From: Hybos culiciformis
Taxonomy: Eukaryota > Arthropoda > Insecta > Diptera > Hybotidae
Length of the DNA: 64,000 nt
Direction: 5' to 3'
Assembly (NCBI GenBank): GCA_964007475.1
Contig: OZ023273.1
Span: forward strand, 142,697,308 to 142,761,307
Both the position numbers and the translations under genes were made by a program. The stretch's first letter is position 1. Every line of letters begins with the position of its first letter. This document shows positions 41,123 to 52,881 of this stretch, piece after piece. A model generated the notes under the pieces. It did not search any database. It was not told the origin of the DNA and saw only the letters and a program-made list of their open reading frames with translations.

Positions 41123-42607
41123 TTATTCTGCTTCAACCTTTCCATGTTTTGATGCCGGTTTGTCATCATCACAACCACTTCCACGACGTTTTCTATTTTT
41201 GTCATAATGGCTATGTTTGTATCCACCCTTATTGCGACCTTTATTTCGTTTTGATTTCATTGAATCAATAGCTCTCTTCAAAAACTCTCGTTCTTCATCA
41301 CCTTCTAATAACTTTAATGTTAATTCAACATCACCTTCTTTAAGTTTTATTTTGTTATCATCGCATTTCTTAATAAATTCTGATGCGGTATTTTCACCAT
41401 TTAGTCGGACATATCCTGCTTTTTCTCCTTTACTGTAATCTATAAATGCAACATCTGCTCCTGAAATTAAATAAAAATTTATGGTTGAATATTAATAAAT
41501 TAATAGGTTTATTAGTGCAATTATATATTAATAAATTAATAGGTTTATTAATTTTTTTTAATTAAATCGAGAATTTTGGGAATACAGATTAGTGACATAA
41601 ATCCCAAATTTAACTGTTAATTTATTTCAATCTTTTTCTTCAATCTTATTTTTATAAAAAATGTTGATACATGTACTAGATTAATTTAGATTTTTTATCA
41701 ATGCAAACAAACCTTTAAGTTCAAAAGCTGATTTAATATGCTCTCTGGTTGTCGAATCTTCTTTTGCTCCTTCAAAATGAATAACTGCTCCTCCGGGCAA
41801 ATGGAAATGATATTTTTCTGATTCTTGATCACGTTTATGTTTCTTATCATCCTTCGATTTTTGTTTTCGTTCAAGATTTTTCTCTTCTATATATTTTTCA
41901 TGCCATTTTCTGATCAATTCCTTTCCATTGTATTCTATTTTATCTTTTCCAATGAACTCCGCACATTGAGCTTTATTCGAAAATGTAACTAATACACTGC
42001 CTTTAAATTTGTATGTTTTTGTTGGTTTATCTAAATATTTTCTCATGCATACATTATCAACTTTTTCAAATGTCTGAAAGTAATCAATTAAATTTGACAT
42101 GACCGAGTCCAAGGGGAAGCCTTTAGCATAAGCAGTACGTGATTGTATTTCTTTACGACGCTCTTCATTATATTCAGGAATTGGTCGCTCTGGATGTCGT
42201 CGTATTTTTGTACCATCTTCACTGACTTCAATCAAACCTTCATCAGATTTTCGAATAGAATTTGCAATAAATTCTATGTCTGTTGATAATTTCGCTAAAC
42301 GATTGAATGTGAGCAAAACTGTTAGAGGAACCCAACCATTTTCATTTGAATTGATTTGTTCCAGCAAAAATTTATCACGATTCAAATTTGAATCGCCAAA
42401 ATAATACTCCAATTGACGGTTAATTTTCTGTTCTTGTGCAACAATATCTCCGCCATTATTTGCTTGATCAGAAGGTTTTTTCTCATTTGTGACATTTTCT
42501 GTTTTATCACAGGCAACATTTGTTTCATCATTCTTTTTCTCGTCGGCAATTTTATCTGCGACTTCATCTTTTTTTGTTTCGTCATTTTTAACTTCAGTGT
42601 CAGTCAT
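41123..42607 (-). CDS. La: La protein (Lupus La / SSB homologue)
   Basis: Two exons, 41713-42607 and 41123-41460, join in frame to 410 residues. La binds the UUU-OH 3' ends of new RNA polymerase III transcripts such as pre-tRNAs, protecting them and helping folding in the nucleus. An acidic/Lys-rich N-terminal leader of about 65 residues precedes the La motif, with QLEYYFGDSNLNRDKFL and the following WVPLTVLLTFNRLAKL. Then comes RRM1 (TAYAKGFPLDS... GSVLVTF), a Lys-rich linker, and the second RRM-like xRRM spanning the intron (AVIHFEG... ADVAFIDYSKGEKAGYVR). The tail is basic, with RNKGRNKGG and KNRKRR nuclear-signal-like runs. Length is near the usual 390-410. The start is the ATG at 42607. 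Confidence 0.95.
41461..41712 (-). other. La intron
   Basis: 252-bp GT-AG intron. It contains an AT-rich direct repeat of about 25 bp (ATTAATAAATTAATAGG core) present twice at about 41490-41550. Confidence 0.8.
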
Positions 42608-43017
42608 CTTTAAAATTTTTTTCAATTAATTTGTTTCCTTTAACAAAAAAAAAAGACACACATTTTATTATTAGTAAGTAGGTAATTATAATACATCGAA
42701 GTGTATCAAACGTTGAAGTTAGAAAAATTTTTAAAATATTAAAACGTTAACAGATATAAATATAACCCATGATGGTAAACAACAGGAATTTTTCCTATCA
42801 AACAGATTCTAATATAAGTTGGCGGTAAGCTAGTAAGATTAAAATTATTATTCTGATACCTATAGTTTTGTGTCGTCATAGTCCATTGGCAGTTTTTACT
42901 TCTAGGGCCAGTTATAAAATTAGATTAAACGTAGGAACAGGTAAGTAGGTATACCTATGTAAGGTAGCCATGGTAGGTATACCTGACAACTCTTCTTTTA
43001 GGAAACAAATTTTTAGT
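42608..43017. other. La upstream region
   Basis: Presumed promoter and 5' UTR of La. No defined element recognised. Confidence 0.45.
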
Positions 43018-43791
43018 GGTTAAAACAGGGTTTCGAACCCCAAAAATTTTTGGTACGGGTACAGGTTCGGGTTCGATGCCTTAAAATTTAGTGGTTTCGG
43101 TTCAGGTTCGAGTTCGGGTTCAACTTTTTTAAGAAAAAAAATTCTATGTAGTGTTTAATTTAAAATGTAATTTTTTTTTTATTGTTTATTTTATTAATTT
43201 TTTAAAAAAAATTTCATTTAAACGAACAAGTAAATATTTTTTAATGAATCTTCCGAATTTCTACGCGGCGCATACTTAGGTAATAATTGCAATTAAAAAT
43301 TGAACGTGAACCGATTTTTTTAGTGGGTTCGGATTCAGGTTCACACAGCGTTACCAACTTAGGGGTTTTCCCCCTAGATTTAGGGGTTTTTTTTGTTGAC
43401 AGAGGGATTTTTAGGGGGTAATTTGTTTCAGGGGTTTTTTTAGGGGTATGATGTACGATCTTAAAAGCGAAGATTTAGATGACATTTGTAATATTTTTGA
43501 TTGCATTTCATAAGATACCTTATTTGCTAATTTTATTATAAATAAATAATTTTATTATTTATATAATTTACGATGTGCGTTACATATTTTTCTTCAAGCA
43601 TCTATTTGAAATCCTCATAGGTATATAAGTATAGCTGTTATAATATCTATAAAAAAAATTTAGGGGTTTTTTAGGGGGAAATTTTATTTTTTTAGGGGGA
43701 AACATTTGAAAAGGTTGGTAACCCTGGGTTCACATAATTTAAAAAAAAAACGAGCGGGTTCAAGGTTCGGGTTCGAAACCCTGAGTTAAAA
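43018..43791. mobile_element. hAT-like MITE (outer) with 8-bp target duplication
   Basis: The element 43026-43783 has inverted ends CAGGGTTTCGAACCC / GGGTTCGAAACCCTG. It is flanked by GGTTAAAA (43018-43025) and AGTTAAAA (43784-43791), 7 of 8 matching, as for hAT insertions. The interior has many GGTTCGGGTTCG-type repeats. Noncoding. It is interrupted by a second MITE at 43346. Confidence 0.85.
43346..43726. mobile_element. hAT-like MITE (inner) nested in the outer MITE
   Basis: 381 bp with inverted ends CAGCGTTACCAAC / GTTGGTAACCCTG and an exact 8-bp duplication GGTTCACA at 43338-43345 and 43727-43734. The interior is rich in TAGGGG blocks in both halves. Noncoding. Confidence 0.9.
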
Positions 43792-44473
43792 CGATACATT
43801 GCTAATTGCTACTCGTTTCACTTCTTAATCCTTATATTTTCTTTGCTAATATACGTAAACTAATTGAATTGGTACTGTCTTTAAAATTAATAGGTATAAA
43901 TTGAAATCAAGCTTAGCTATCAAATTTCTTGGATCAAATTCGAGCAGATGAATAAATGCACATGTTTGAGATTGAGACTTTAATTAATTCAATTTCCTAT
44001 TCATCATCCATTCAACTAAAAATGAAAAGGCTAAAAAAAAACACCCAGATTTGAAAACTCGACACCCGACAAACGGCTTCAACAGAAACAGTACGACGGC
44101 GGAATCATTGAACAGAAAATTCATTAGAATTTTATTTTATTTTATTTTTTTAAGGTTAATTAAACCAAATTAAAATTTTTTTTTATTTTTTATTTCAAAA
44201 AGAAAAATAAATTTAAATCAAAAACAATAATTATATTCACCAGTAAATTTTAATTAAAATCAATGAAATTAGAAGAAAATTTCTATTAAAAATCAAATTT
44301 TTATTTATTTTATTTTTTTTTTCTAAGAAAACCGGCAGTCAAACTAAAGATTCTCTTTTCGAAAGAAAAAAACTTTTTATTATTTTTTTTTTTATTTTAA
44401 TTTTTAAAAACGTGTAGTGTTATTTTCTGAACGCAACACATATAATCAACATCAATCAATTTAATAAAACAAA
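43792..44473. other. spacer and possible 5' UTR
   Basis: AT-rich apart from a more mixed patch at about 44040-44110 (GACACCCGACAAACGG and following), which could be promoter or 5' UTR for the ATG at 44474. Not provable from sequence. Confidence 0.35.
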
Positions 44474-44578
44474 ATGTCAACTGGCGAACGACCGAAAACA
44501 AAAATTGATAAGTCGGCGCTAAATAAAACTAAACTTTGTATTATTAGCACAGCCTGGCAATTGAATTTTTTTCCTTAA
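44474..44578 (+). CDS. possible first exon or broken 5' end of an unidentified gene
   Basis: An ATG in a good insect start context (AACAAAATG) opens a 34-codon frame ending at 44578. The first 20 codons use more G and C than the surroundings and give a basic, hydrophilic N-terminus (MSTGERPKTKIDKSALNKTK). A donor-like GTATTA follows at about 44540. I do not recognise the protein. The transposon stack starts only about 130 bp after the ATG, so the rest of the gene may lie beyond it or have been lost. No continuation exon was identified before MED11. Could also be a short chance frame. Confidence 0.3.
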   Translation: MSTGERPKTKIDKSALNKTKLCIISTAWQLNFFP

Positions 44579-44611
44579 GAAAAGGAAAACAATAACGCAG
44601 AAATTAGACTG

Positions 44612-46740
44612 GATAGTAAACTGGGGTGGAATTATGTAACTTTGTCGTTTTTGTGACAATCGACAATTTCAAACACGATCAATTTGTATGGACAATGAAA
44701 ATTATTGCTTCGCGTATTTAATCATCATCATCTGTTGTATATTATATTTCTTTCTGTCAAAAAAAGAGTTTATTTCCTCTCTTTAAGAGAAAATATATAC
44801 AAAGTAAAGCTTACTTCAAGAAAAGAAGAGTCCAAATTGTAAATGTGTGGGTTATAAAACTTAATAAAAACCTAAAATTTCAACTGATTTATAGAGTGAA
44901 CTTTGATTTATAAAATATTTAAAAAAATGTGAGCGCGGAGAAAAAAAAATTATGTACCTACTTTTTTTGAATTTAATAGACAATTGTCGAAAAAAAGTTT
45001 AGCTTCACATAACTGAAATTATAGACAATTGTCTATCAAATAAAAACGACAGCTATTTTTTGGTCGTCAATTTTAAAACAATAAATTAATAAATCAAAAT
45101 TTTTTTTTTATAAAATGTCAATTTACTTTTATTCAACAAATGATTTTATTTCGTAACCATTGATAAGGATTACGTTTTTTTTTTTTTGTTTTTTTTTAAT
45201 TATTTCCATTTCGTCGAAGGTTCAAACTGTTGTTGAATAAAGAATAAACATCTATAAGCATCTTAAAAAAATAAAACGTTTTATTTTTGAAGTGAATTAA
45301 AAACTTCAATAATAAGAAAGTCTAAATATTTGGCCATTAATTTCTAAATTATAAATTAACAAAAACTACAATGTATCATGTTAAAATTTTGATTTACGAT
45401 TTTATGAATTGTAGGAGGTGAGAAGGGCTAATATTTAATCCTTGAATGGCAGTTTTCAAGATGCCTTATTGAATGTTATTTATTATAGAATTTTTTTATT
45501 TTTGGACCATTTGATAGTTTAATATTTTTATCTGATTGACCATTATTGAAAGAAAATACTTGGCTTATTAATAAAAATAATTAAAATAAATTGTTTATTC
45601 TTAAACAATTGTTTTATAGTTATAATTTATTCTCTAATTAAATTTAATTTTTTAAACACTAAAAATCATTTAAATTAGTTATGGCTCCTAAAACCTAAAT
45701 TTTTATAAAAATGTATTATTTCCTAGATAATGATCAGAAATTAAAATTATAAAATTTGAATTAGATACCAATGTAAATATGTACATAATTCAAGGAAGAT
45801 TATTTGCTTTGACTCAGCTAAAAGATGCAAAACTAAAGAAGCACGTTTGATAAGTCATTCTATTGTTATGTTATTTATCTCTTAGATAATATTGTCAAGG
45901 AAGAAATATGAATCGGAACAAACGAAGTATGTTAAATATTAACACAAAATTTGACCCAAGCAGAAGTACTTAGTTCTGAATAAAATAAAATCGGTTAAGA
46001 AAATAATCATTTTTTAATTAAATAAATACATTTTAATGAAGTAAAATAATGGTTTTGTTTTTCCAAAATTAATGAATTGATTGAAATATTTGTTTAAAAT
46101 TTATCTTAAAAAGAAGTAGGTACTTTTAATCAACATAAAAGCATAAGTTAAATAGATAGTTAAATTTATGATTAACGAATTATAAATAAAACACAATTAT
46201 GAAAAAGTGTAAAATAAGTATGCGTAATTTTCAAAAATTTCATAAAACCTTAAATTCACAATTTATGCGAAATTGAAGTGAACACCACACCACATACGAA
46301 ATAAAAAATTTTCTATATCAATTTTCACGTTGCCATTATAAAGAATACAACTAAAAACTTTTTGTTAGTGTATGTTTTAAAATCATAAATACAGTATAAA
46401 ATTTTTGAGTTTGTTTACTAAATTAAGAAATTATTGAGAGAGAAAAAATGTGGTTTAATATTTAAAAAAAATTCTCTACACTATATTTTTTGCTAAAACG
46501 ATATTTAAAAATTCACGATATTTTTTCATGAAGCAAAAAAGTCGAATTGGTCGTGTTTGTGATCGAAGTCGACAATTAAAAATTTTTTTTTTCGTTAATT
46601 TCTGAATAATATTATGAGAAATGTGATTTCCACCTATTAAAATTACATGAAGCAAAAAGTCAACAATTGTTAAATTTTGTGACAATTGTCGATTGTCGAC
46701 CGGTGACAATTGTTATATGATTCCACCCCTGGATAGTAAA
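44612..46740. mobile_element. 2.11-kb noncoding DNA transposon, copy 1 (uninterrupted)
   Basis: The element 44621-46731 has inverted ends CTGGGGTGGAATTATGTAAC and, from the right, CAGGGGTGGAATCATATAAC. It is flanked on both sides by GATAGTAAA (44612-44620 and 46732-46740), a 9-bp duplication. Several GACAATTGTC or GACAATCGACAATT motifs lie near both ends and inside (for example about 45000 and 45032). No protein-coding frame; nonautonomous. The CAGGGG terminus resembles hAT, but the 9-bp duplication would also suit Mutator-like elements. Confidence 0.85.
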
Positions 46741-48084
46741 CTGGGGTGGAATTATGTAACTTTGTCGTTTTTGTGACAATCGACAATTTCAAACACGATC
46801 AATTTGTATGGACAATGAAAATTATTGCTTCGCGTATTTAATCATCATCATCTGTTGTATATTATATTTCTTTCTGTCAAAAAAAGAGTTTATTTCCTCT
46901 CTTTAAGAGAAAATATATACAAAGTAAAGCTTACTTCAAGAAAAGAAGAGTCCAAATTGTAAATGTGTGGGTTATAAAACTTAATAAAAACCTAAAATTT
47001 CAACTGATTTATAGAGTGAACTTTGATTTATAAAATATTTAAAAAAATGTGAGCGCGGAGAAAAAAAAATTATGTACCTACTTTTTTTGAATTTAATAGA
47101 CAATTGTCGAAAAAAAGTTTAGCTTCACATAACTGAAATTATAGACAATTGTCTATCAAATAAAAACGACAGCTATTTTTTGGTCGTCAATTTTAAAACA
47201 ATAAATTAATAAATCAAAATTTTTTTTTTATAAAATGTCAATTTACTTTTATTCAACAAATGATTTTATTTCGTAACCATTGATAAGGATTACGTTTTTT
47301 TTTTTTTGTTTTTTTTTAATTATTTCCATTTCGTCGAAGGTTCAAACTGTTGTTGAATAAAGAATAAACATCTATAAGCATCTTAAAAAAATAAAACGTT
47401 TTATTTTTGAAGTGAATTAAAAACTTCAATAATAAGAAAGTCTAAATATTTGGCCATTAATTTCTAAATTATAAATTAACAAAAACTACAATGTATCATG
47501 TTAAAATTTTGATTTACGATTTTATGAATTGTAGGAGGTGAGAAGGGCTAATATTTAATCCTTGAATGGCAGTTTTCAAGATGCCTTATTGAATGTTATT
47601 TATTATAGAATTTTTTTATTTTTGGACCATTTGATAGTTTAATATTTTTATCTGATTGACCATTATTGAAAGAAAATACTTGGCTTATTAATAAAAATAA
47701 TTAAAATAAATTGTTTATTCTTAAACAATTGTTTTATAGTTATAATTTATTCTCTAATTAAATTTAATTTTTTAAACACTAAAAATCATTTAAATTAGTT
47801 ATGGCTCCTAAAACCTAAATTTTTATAAAAATGTATTATTTCCTAGATAATGATCAGAAATTAAAATTATAAAATTTGAATTAGATACCAATGTAAATAT
47901 GTACATAATTCAAGGAAGATTATTTGCTTTGACTCAGCTAAAAGATGCAAAACTAAAGAAGCACGTTTGATAAGTCATTCTATTGTTATGTTATTTATCT
48001 CTTAGATAATATTGTCAAGGAAGAAATATGAATCGGAACAAACGAAGTATGTTAAATATTAACACAAAATTTGACCCAAGCAGA
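46741..48084. mobile_element. 2.11-kb DNA transposon, copy 2, left part
   Basis: Matches copy 1 at a constant offset of 2120 bases with no difference found. The copy is interrupted after AGA at 48084 by the 7.4-kb element and resumes at 55480. Confidence 0.9.
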
Positions 48085-48443
48085 CCCAATATACCATCGC
48101 GCCAGTTCGCAAAGAAATGTCAAGTATTTGTACTGGCATGGGCGTCGATTACTGAACCGGCCTACAAGTTCACTCATAGTTAACATATTTTTGGCACACC
48201 GGCTTAAAATATGCCTCCGACTTGTTTGTTAGTTTTGAAACTAACCTGAACACCAATAAACAGGAGTTTGTCCCGGCCGCCAGTTTTAAGGTCAGCTGAA
48301 AAGACCAATTTAAATTACCGACTTTTGTGTCGGATATTGAACTATGTTCTAAGTCGAAACAAATATTTGACCTTGCAGTCTATCTTATTTTTGAGTGTAA
48401 GCGACTTATTACGGTAATCTTTCTCTTCAAACAGTTACTGGTT

Positions 48444-48601
48444 GTACATAAATGTCAGTTTACGTAAAGCTGACAGCAGCGTGAGTTATTTTTGTACAAA
48501 TAACTATTATAAATTGCTTATTATATGTTGCTAAATCAAAGGAAATTGCAAGGCGTACATAAGCGCCAGTTTACGTAAAGCTGACAACAGCGTCAATTAT
48601 T
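48444..48601 (+). repeat. subterminal direct repeat of the 7.4-kb element
   Basis: A roughly 47-bp imperfect unit containing CAGTTTACGTAAAGCTGAC occurs at 48444-48490 and 48555-48601. Related AAAGCTGAC sequence appears inverted near the right end (about 55210-55232). Possible transposase-binding repeats. Confidence 0.6.
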
Positions 48602-48724
48602 TGTTGCTTTGTTGACTTTGTTGATAAGTTGACATTTATAATTTCATTATATTTTGAAAAACAAGCACGTGATGGAAAAAATTTAAACAACAATAAAATA
48701 AAATAAATAAAAAATAAAAAAAAG

Positions 48725-48730
48725 GTAAGT
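48725..48730 (+). other. consensus-quality 5' splice donor within the element
   Basis: AAAG|GTAAGT is a near-perfect donor. It might splice a noncoding leader exon from the element to the acceptor at 49444, giving the cargo genes a transcript start. Inference only. Confidence 0.3.
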
Positions 48731-49059
48731 TTATTTTATTTTATTTATATTTTTTATTTTTTTTTTTTTTAAATTATTAAAGCAAAAAGAGTTAAAAAAA
48801 CAAAAAAACATAATAATAAAGAAAAGAATTCTACATAGGATATTAAAAGAAAATGGACAAATTTTTCGTTTTTCAAGGATAAAAATTTGAATGAAAACAA
48901 ACTTTTTCAAATTATAATAATTTTTTTTTTGGTTTTAAATATTATTATAATTTATAATAATAATAATAAAAAAATATACATAAGCAAACCCCATGGTAAA
49001 TTTTCGGATATAAAAATTAAATTTAAACTTACACTTTTTATTTAATTTTTTTTTTAGAT

Positions 49060-49420
49060 AAACAGTAGAGCCGTCTTTTGAAGAATTTCCGGGAATTCCT
49101 TGTTGTGGTGGTCGGCATAACTACAGTTTCCTTGAACCTCTCAGAATCGGCTGAAATTTGGACGGGGGGCAGAGGTGGTGCCAAACTCCCAAAACTGAAA
49201 TCAGTTCTTGAGACAAAGGCCCCGTTTCGGAGATAGGGGCCTCCAAAGTTTTCATACATTTTAGTATGAAAATTTTTTTTGAGCCTGATTTGCCCTATTT
49301 TTGGGTAGGTAATAGAGGTGGTCCCTAAAATGTTAAATCCGAGACAGTTGGTGTTAGGTACCAAACCTGCCTATACCAATTTTAATTTTCTTTTGTTAAA
49401 CTTTTAGTATCAACAACTGA
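49060..49420. repeat. GC-richer repeat-like segment in the 7.4-kb element
   Basis: Composition differs sharply from the flanks (GGACGGGGGGCAGAGGTGG, GGCCCCGTTTCGGAGATAGG). It contains an inverted patch (TTTTCATAC...GTATGAAAA). A 108-codon minus frame crosses it but resembles no family. Probably a fragment of another mobile repeat. Confidence 0.4.
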
Positions 49421-49444
49421 CATTTTTCTTAACATTTGCCACAG

Positions 49445-49726
49445 ACAACATACCACCATTTGAACCATTAGATATAGAAGACATAAATATAGGGAATGGT
49501 GCTGAATTTCAGACAATCTTAACAAATATGAAAACAACTGGCGGCAGTAATGTTTTGATCGATAAATTTAAGTAATTATTCGTGTTTTTAAAGTTTAAAG
49601 AGAAAGTAAACTTTATTATACTTTTTTTTTATTAGAGCTAATTTAACAACTTTTGAATTCGTGATGTCAGCTACTTTACCACGAATTGATTTCACTGGCA
49701 ATTACAAATTGAATATTACAAATTGA
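49445..49726 (+). pseudogene. takeout/JHBP-family fragment (captured)
   Basis: Two exon pieces, 49445-49571 and 49636-49726, are joined by a 64-bp GT-AG intron. The reading frame gives the start and middle of a takeout/juvenile-hormone-binding-protein domain: IPPFEPLDIEDINI (compare the family pattern IPxLDPLxIxxI), then a strand pair with NMKTTGGSNV, DKFKANL, and LPRIDFTGNY. These proteins are secreted lipid carriers of about 240 residues; only about 70 are present, without a signal peptide. The frame ends at TGA (49724-49726), and the next base starts transporter sequence in the same frame with no intron between, so this is a fusion scar. Family assignment is by pattern recognition. Confidence 0.65.
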
Positions 49727-52700
49727 ACCGCTGGAAAGGAATTCATGGGTATAATTGTGTCCGCTAATCCTTTGGGTCAAATGATATTTTCACCAATTTT
49801 TGGTTATTGGGGTAAAAAAACTAATACGATAAGACTGCCTTTATTATTTTCATTGGTAAAATTTGAATTAAATTTAAAATACCTTTGGTTAATTATTTTT
49901 ATATTTTAAGGCTATGTTCGTTGCTGCTAGCTCTGCTTACTCATCATTGGAAATGATTAATACAAATACAACATATTGGATGTTAGGATCTAGATTTTTA
50001 GTTGGAGTATCCAGCAGCAATGTTGCATTATGTAGAAGTTATTTATCTGCTGCAACTAGAATTTCTGAACGTACTGGAGCTGTTTCTATGGTATCTTTAG
50101 CTCAAGTATTAGGTTTTATTGTTGGTCCAGCATTACAAGCTGGTGTCACTCCGTGAGTATTAGTACTATTAGTTAAAGTCCATAAAAATTATATAAAGTT
50201 GGTTTATAAATTACAATAAACATTTTTTTTCTTTCATTTTCAGACTGGGTGGAACTGGTTATACTTTTTTCAACTTTATTAAGCTTGATATGTATACAAC
50301 TTGTGGATGGTTAAATGCATTGATGGGTGTATTAAATTTTTTCCTATTTCTACCGATATTTTTTCAAGTATGATGAAATACATATGCTAACATTAAAAAA
50401 ATAAAAAAATATTAAGTTTAATAATAATAAGTAAACATTATATTTCAAAGGTGATTGAAATTTTCCAAAATACTCTATTACTGCACTCTTATTTACATTT
50501 TTTAGAAACATATTTCATAATGGCAAAAAAAATTTAACTAATTTAAAAAATACAAAAAAAAAAATTTGCAAAAATTTAGCTTAAAGAACATTTTTTTCCG
50601 TTTTCTCATTATGATTAAAAAAAAAAAATTAATTTGTCTACTTCTATTTGTTTCAATAAAATAGTTATTCTGTAATTGTTAGCAATAGGACAAAATTTTA
50701 AGTTGACTAACAAACATTGTTTCTGTTTTTTGATCGCCTTTGTTAAACTAATTTTTGAATTGTCACTGTTCAGTTAAAGAATAAAAGAAGAGTAATATTA
50801 TAGTAGAATTAATACGAGTAGAATTTAGATTTGCGGGTAAACTCATATTATGCGTCAAAAAGCTTAAAATTATAATCATATTCAAACTTGGTGAAGAAAT
50901 AGCAAATATGTTAACTTAATATTTTATTGAAATTTTTATTTTAAAAAAATTTTTAGCTTTAACAATATTATGTGCAATCTGTGAAATCAATACAACTTTT
51001 GATTTTTTAAACATTTTTGTTTTGAATTTATAGTAAAGAGATAAAATTTAAGTAATTTTTTCTGATTTTTCAATATTCTGATAACAATTTCAACAAATCT
51101 GGAAAATGGACATTGTATTCCAGATTTTTTTTTAAATTTCTCACTTACGTATAAATGTAAAAATGTAGAAATCTGTAAAAATACAAAAAATTAATTTAGT
51201 TTCTGGTAACCAAATTTTAATCATTTTAATCTTCTATGGTGAATGCTTGTATGTACATTGTATTATGATTGAACCTAAAACCTTTTTTATTTACTAAAAT
51301 AATTAAAAATATTTCAATAAATGCTTAGGAATTAAATGCACTGTTTGCAATTTCAATTTTATATTTTTATTAAAGAATTTCCTTTATTTATTTTAAGGAG
51401 AGAAAAATCGCTGCTAAAGAAGTAATGAAAATTCAAAATGCAGAAGCAGAAAAATGGAAAGCACCGAAACCAGATTATATTTCAGCTTGGACTTTGATAA
51501 GTGCTTTCTTTGTACTGGTGTTCAATTTTGTTTTACTTGAAACACTTGGTTCATCATTAACCATGGATCAGTTTGCTTGGACTAAAGATGAAGCAGTTTA
51601 TTATATGGGTATAGTAATGAGTGTAGGAGCCATTGTAGCTTGCGTTACTTTTGCTTTTATAGGAGTTATGTGTAAATATTTTTGCGAAGAAAAAGTTTTA
51701 ATTTATGGTGGATTCTTTTTAATGGTTAGATTTCACTTTATTCAATGTCCAATTAATTTTCAAAATTTAGAAAGTGTCATTCAAAAGTTTTCTAATTGTA
51801 TTAATTTTTTTCAGGTTATTGGAAGACTGGCGTGCATACCCATGGGAGATATGCCACCAAAAATTGGCGAGGTTTATAACAAAACTGAATGTGAAATATT
51901 AAAATGTAATGAAGATGACGAAAAATATTTAGGTTGCCCTCGAGATCAAGAGTGGTGCTTATACACACCAGCTATAACGATATCACAATTTCTACTAGCC
52001 TATTTTTTTACTTCAGTTGGATATCCAATAGGTATTTATAAACCTTTCTATTTTACTTTTAACCCTTTAAGCATTGAATATTACTAATTATTTTACTCAT
52101 TTACTTTTTTTTATTATTACGGTATAAACTGATTAAATTTTTAATGATTCCAATTAATTTATGAATTTATTTTTTAAAAAATTAATCAAAATATCAAAAA
52201 ATTATATATTTTGAGACTTAAAATTAAATAATTTCTATACTCCAAATAAGATAATTTCAGTATAATGTATACATCTATAGATATTTAGATTCATACGTAA
52301 GTTATTTGAAATATTAATACTCATTGTCATTAGATATCTTCTTTCAAAACTCGAAGGCTTAGGGTTAATTAGCATATGGATTTTTTTTTTTTAAATAATT
52401 TAGATCTTGGAGATTTTAATAATTTTTCTTTTATTTATTTACATAAAGGTGTAACGCTCATCCAGACAATATTTTCAAAAATTCTCGGTCCTCGAGATCA
52501 AGGTGTAATGATGGGGTTTATGACTGGGTCTGGATGTTTTTCAAGAGTATTGGGGCCAGTATTTGTTGGTTCTATTTACACTAGATTGGGGACATACTGG
52601 ACGTTTGGTTTTACTGCAGCAATGATGATAATCGCTATGATTTGGTTAATAATGTTCAGGTTAGTATACTTATTTTTTAACAGATAATAATTTATTTCAC

Positions 52701-52881
52701 AATATTATTATTTTGTAGGAAGCGATTAATTCCACCTGTATATGAAAAATCTGAGGATCCAGAAAAATGTATAGAAATGCAAGAATTAGTCACAAATGAT
52801 AATGTTAGAGTTATTTCCAACCAAAATAACGACGTAAATGAGCCATTTTTGATGAAAAAGACAGAAACAAATTCGAATTGA
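49727..52881 (+). CDS. CLN7/MFSD8-like major facilitator transporter, N-terminally truncated
   Basis: Exons 49727-49855, 49911-50152, 50244-50367, 51398-51724, 51815-52031, 52449-52659 and 52719-52881 join in frame to 470 codons and TGA; all introns are GT-AG. CLN7/MFSD8 is a lysosomal membrane transporter of the major facilitator superfamily, usually about 500-520 residues. Recognised blocks: AGKEFMG plus NPLGQMIFSPIFGYWG; RFLVGVSSSNVALCRSYLSA; LAQVLGFIVGPALQA; KPDYISAW; LTMDQFAWT; WCLYTPAITISQFL; GVTLIQTIFSKILGPRDQG; TGSGCFSRVLGPVF; YTRLGTYWTFG. About 45 N-terminal residues including the first helix are missing and replaced by takeout sequence and a stop. The first internal ATG is at 49745. 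The rest is undamaged, suggesting recent capture or continued use. The whole gene sits inside the mobile element. Confidence 0.85.
50368..51397 (+). other. transporter gene intron, about 1 kb
   Basis: AT-rich GT-AG intron retained inside the mobile element. Nothing else seen in it. Confidence 0.75.

Noticed and set aside
46476..46709. 77-codon minus-strand frame, repeated identically at 55991-56224
   Set aside because: Lies in the inverted terminal region of the 2.11-kb transposon; its duplication reflects the element copy, not a gene pair.
49038..49364. 108-codon minus-strand frame in GC-richer DNA
   Set aside because: Overlaps a repeat-like segment with no recognisable domain; kept only as a composition anomaly.
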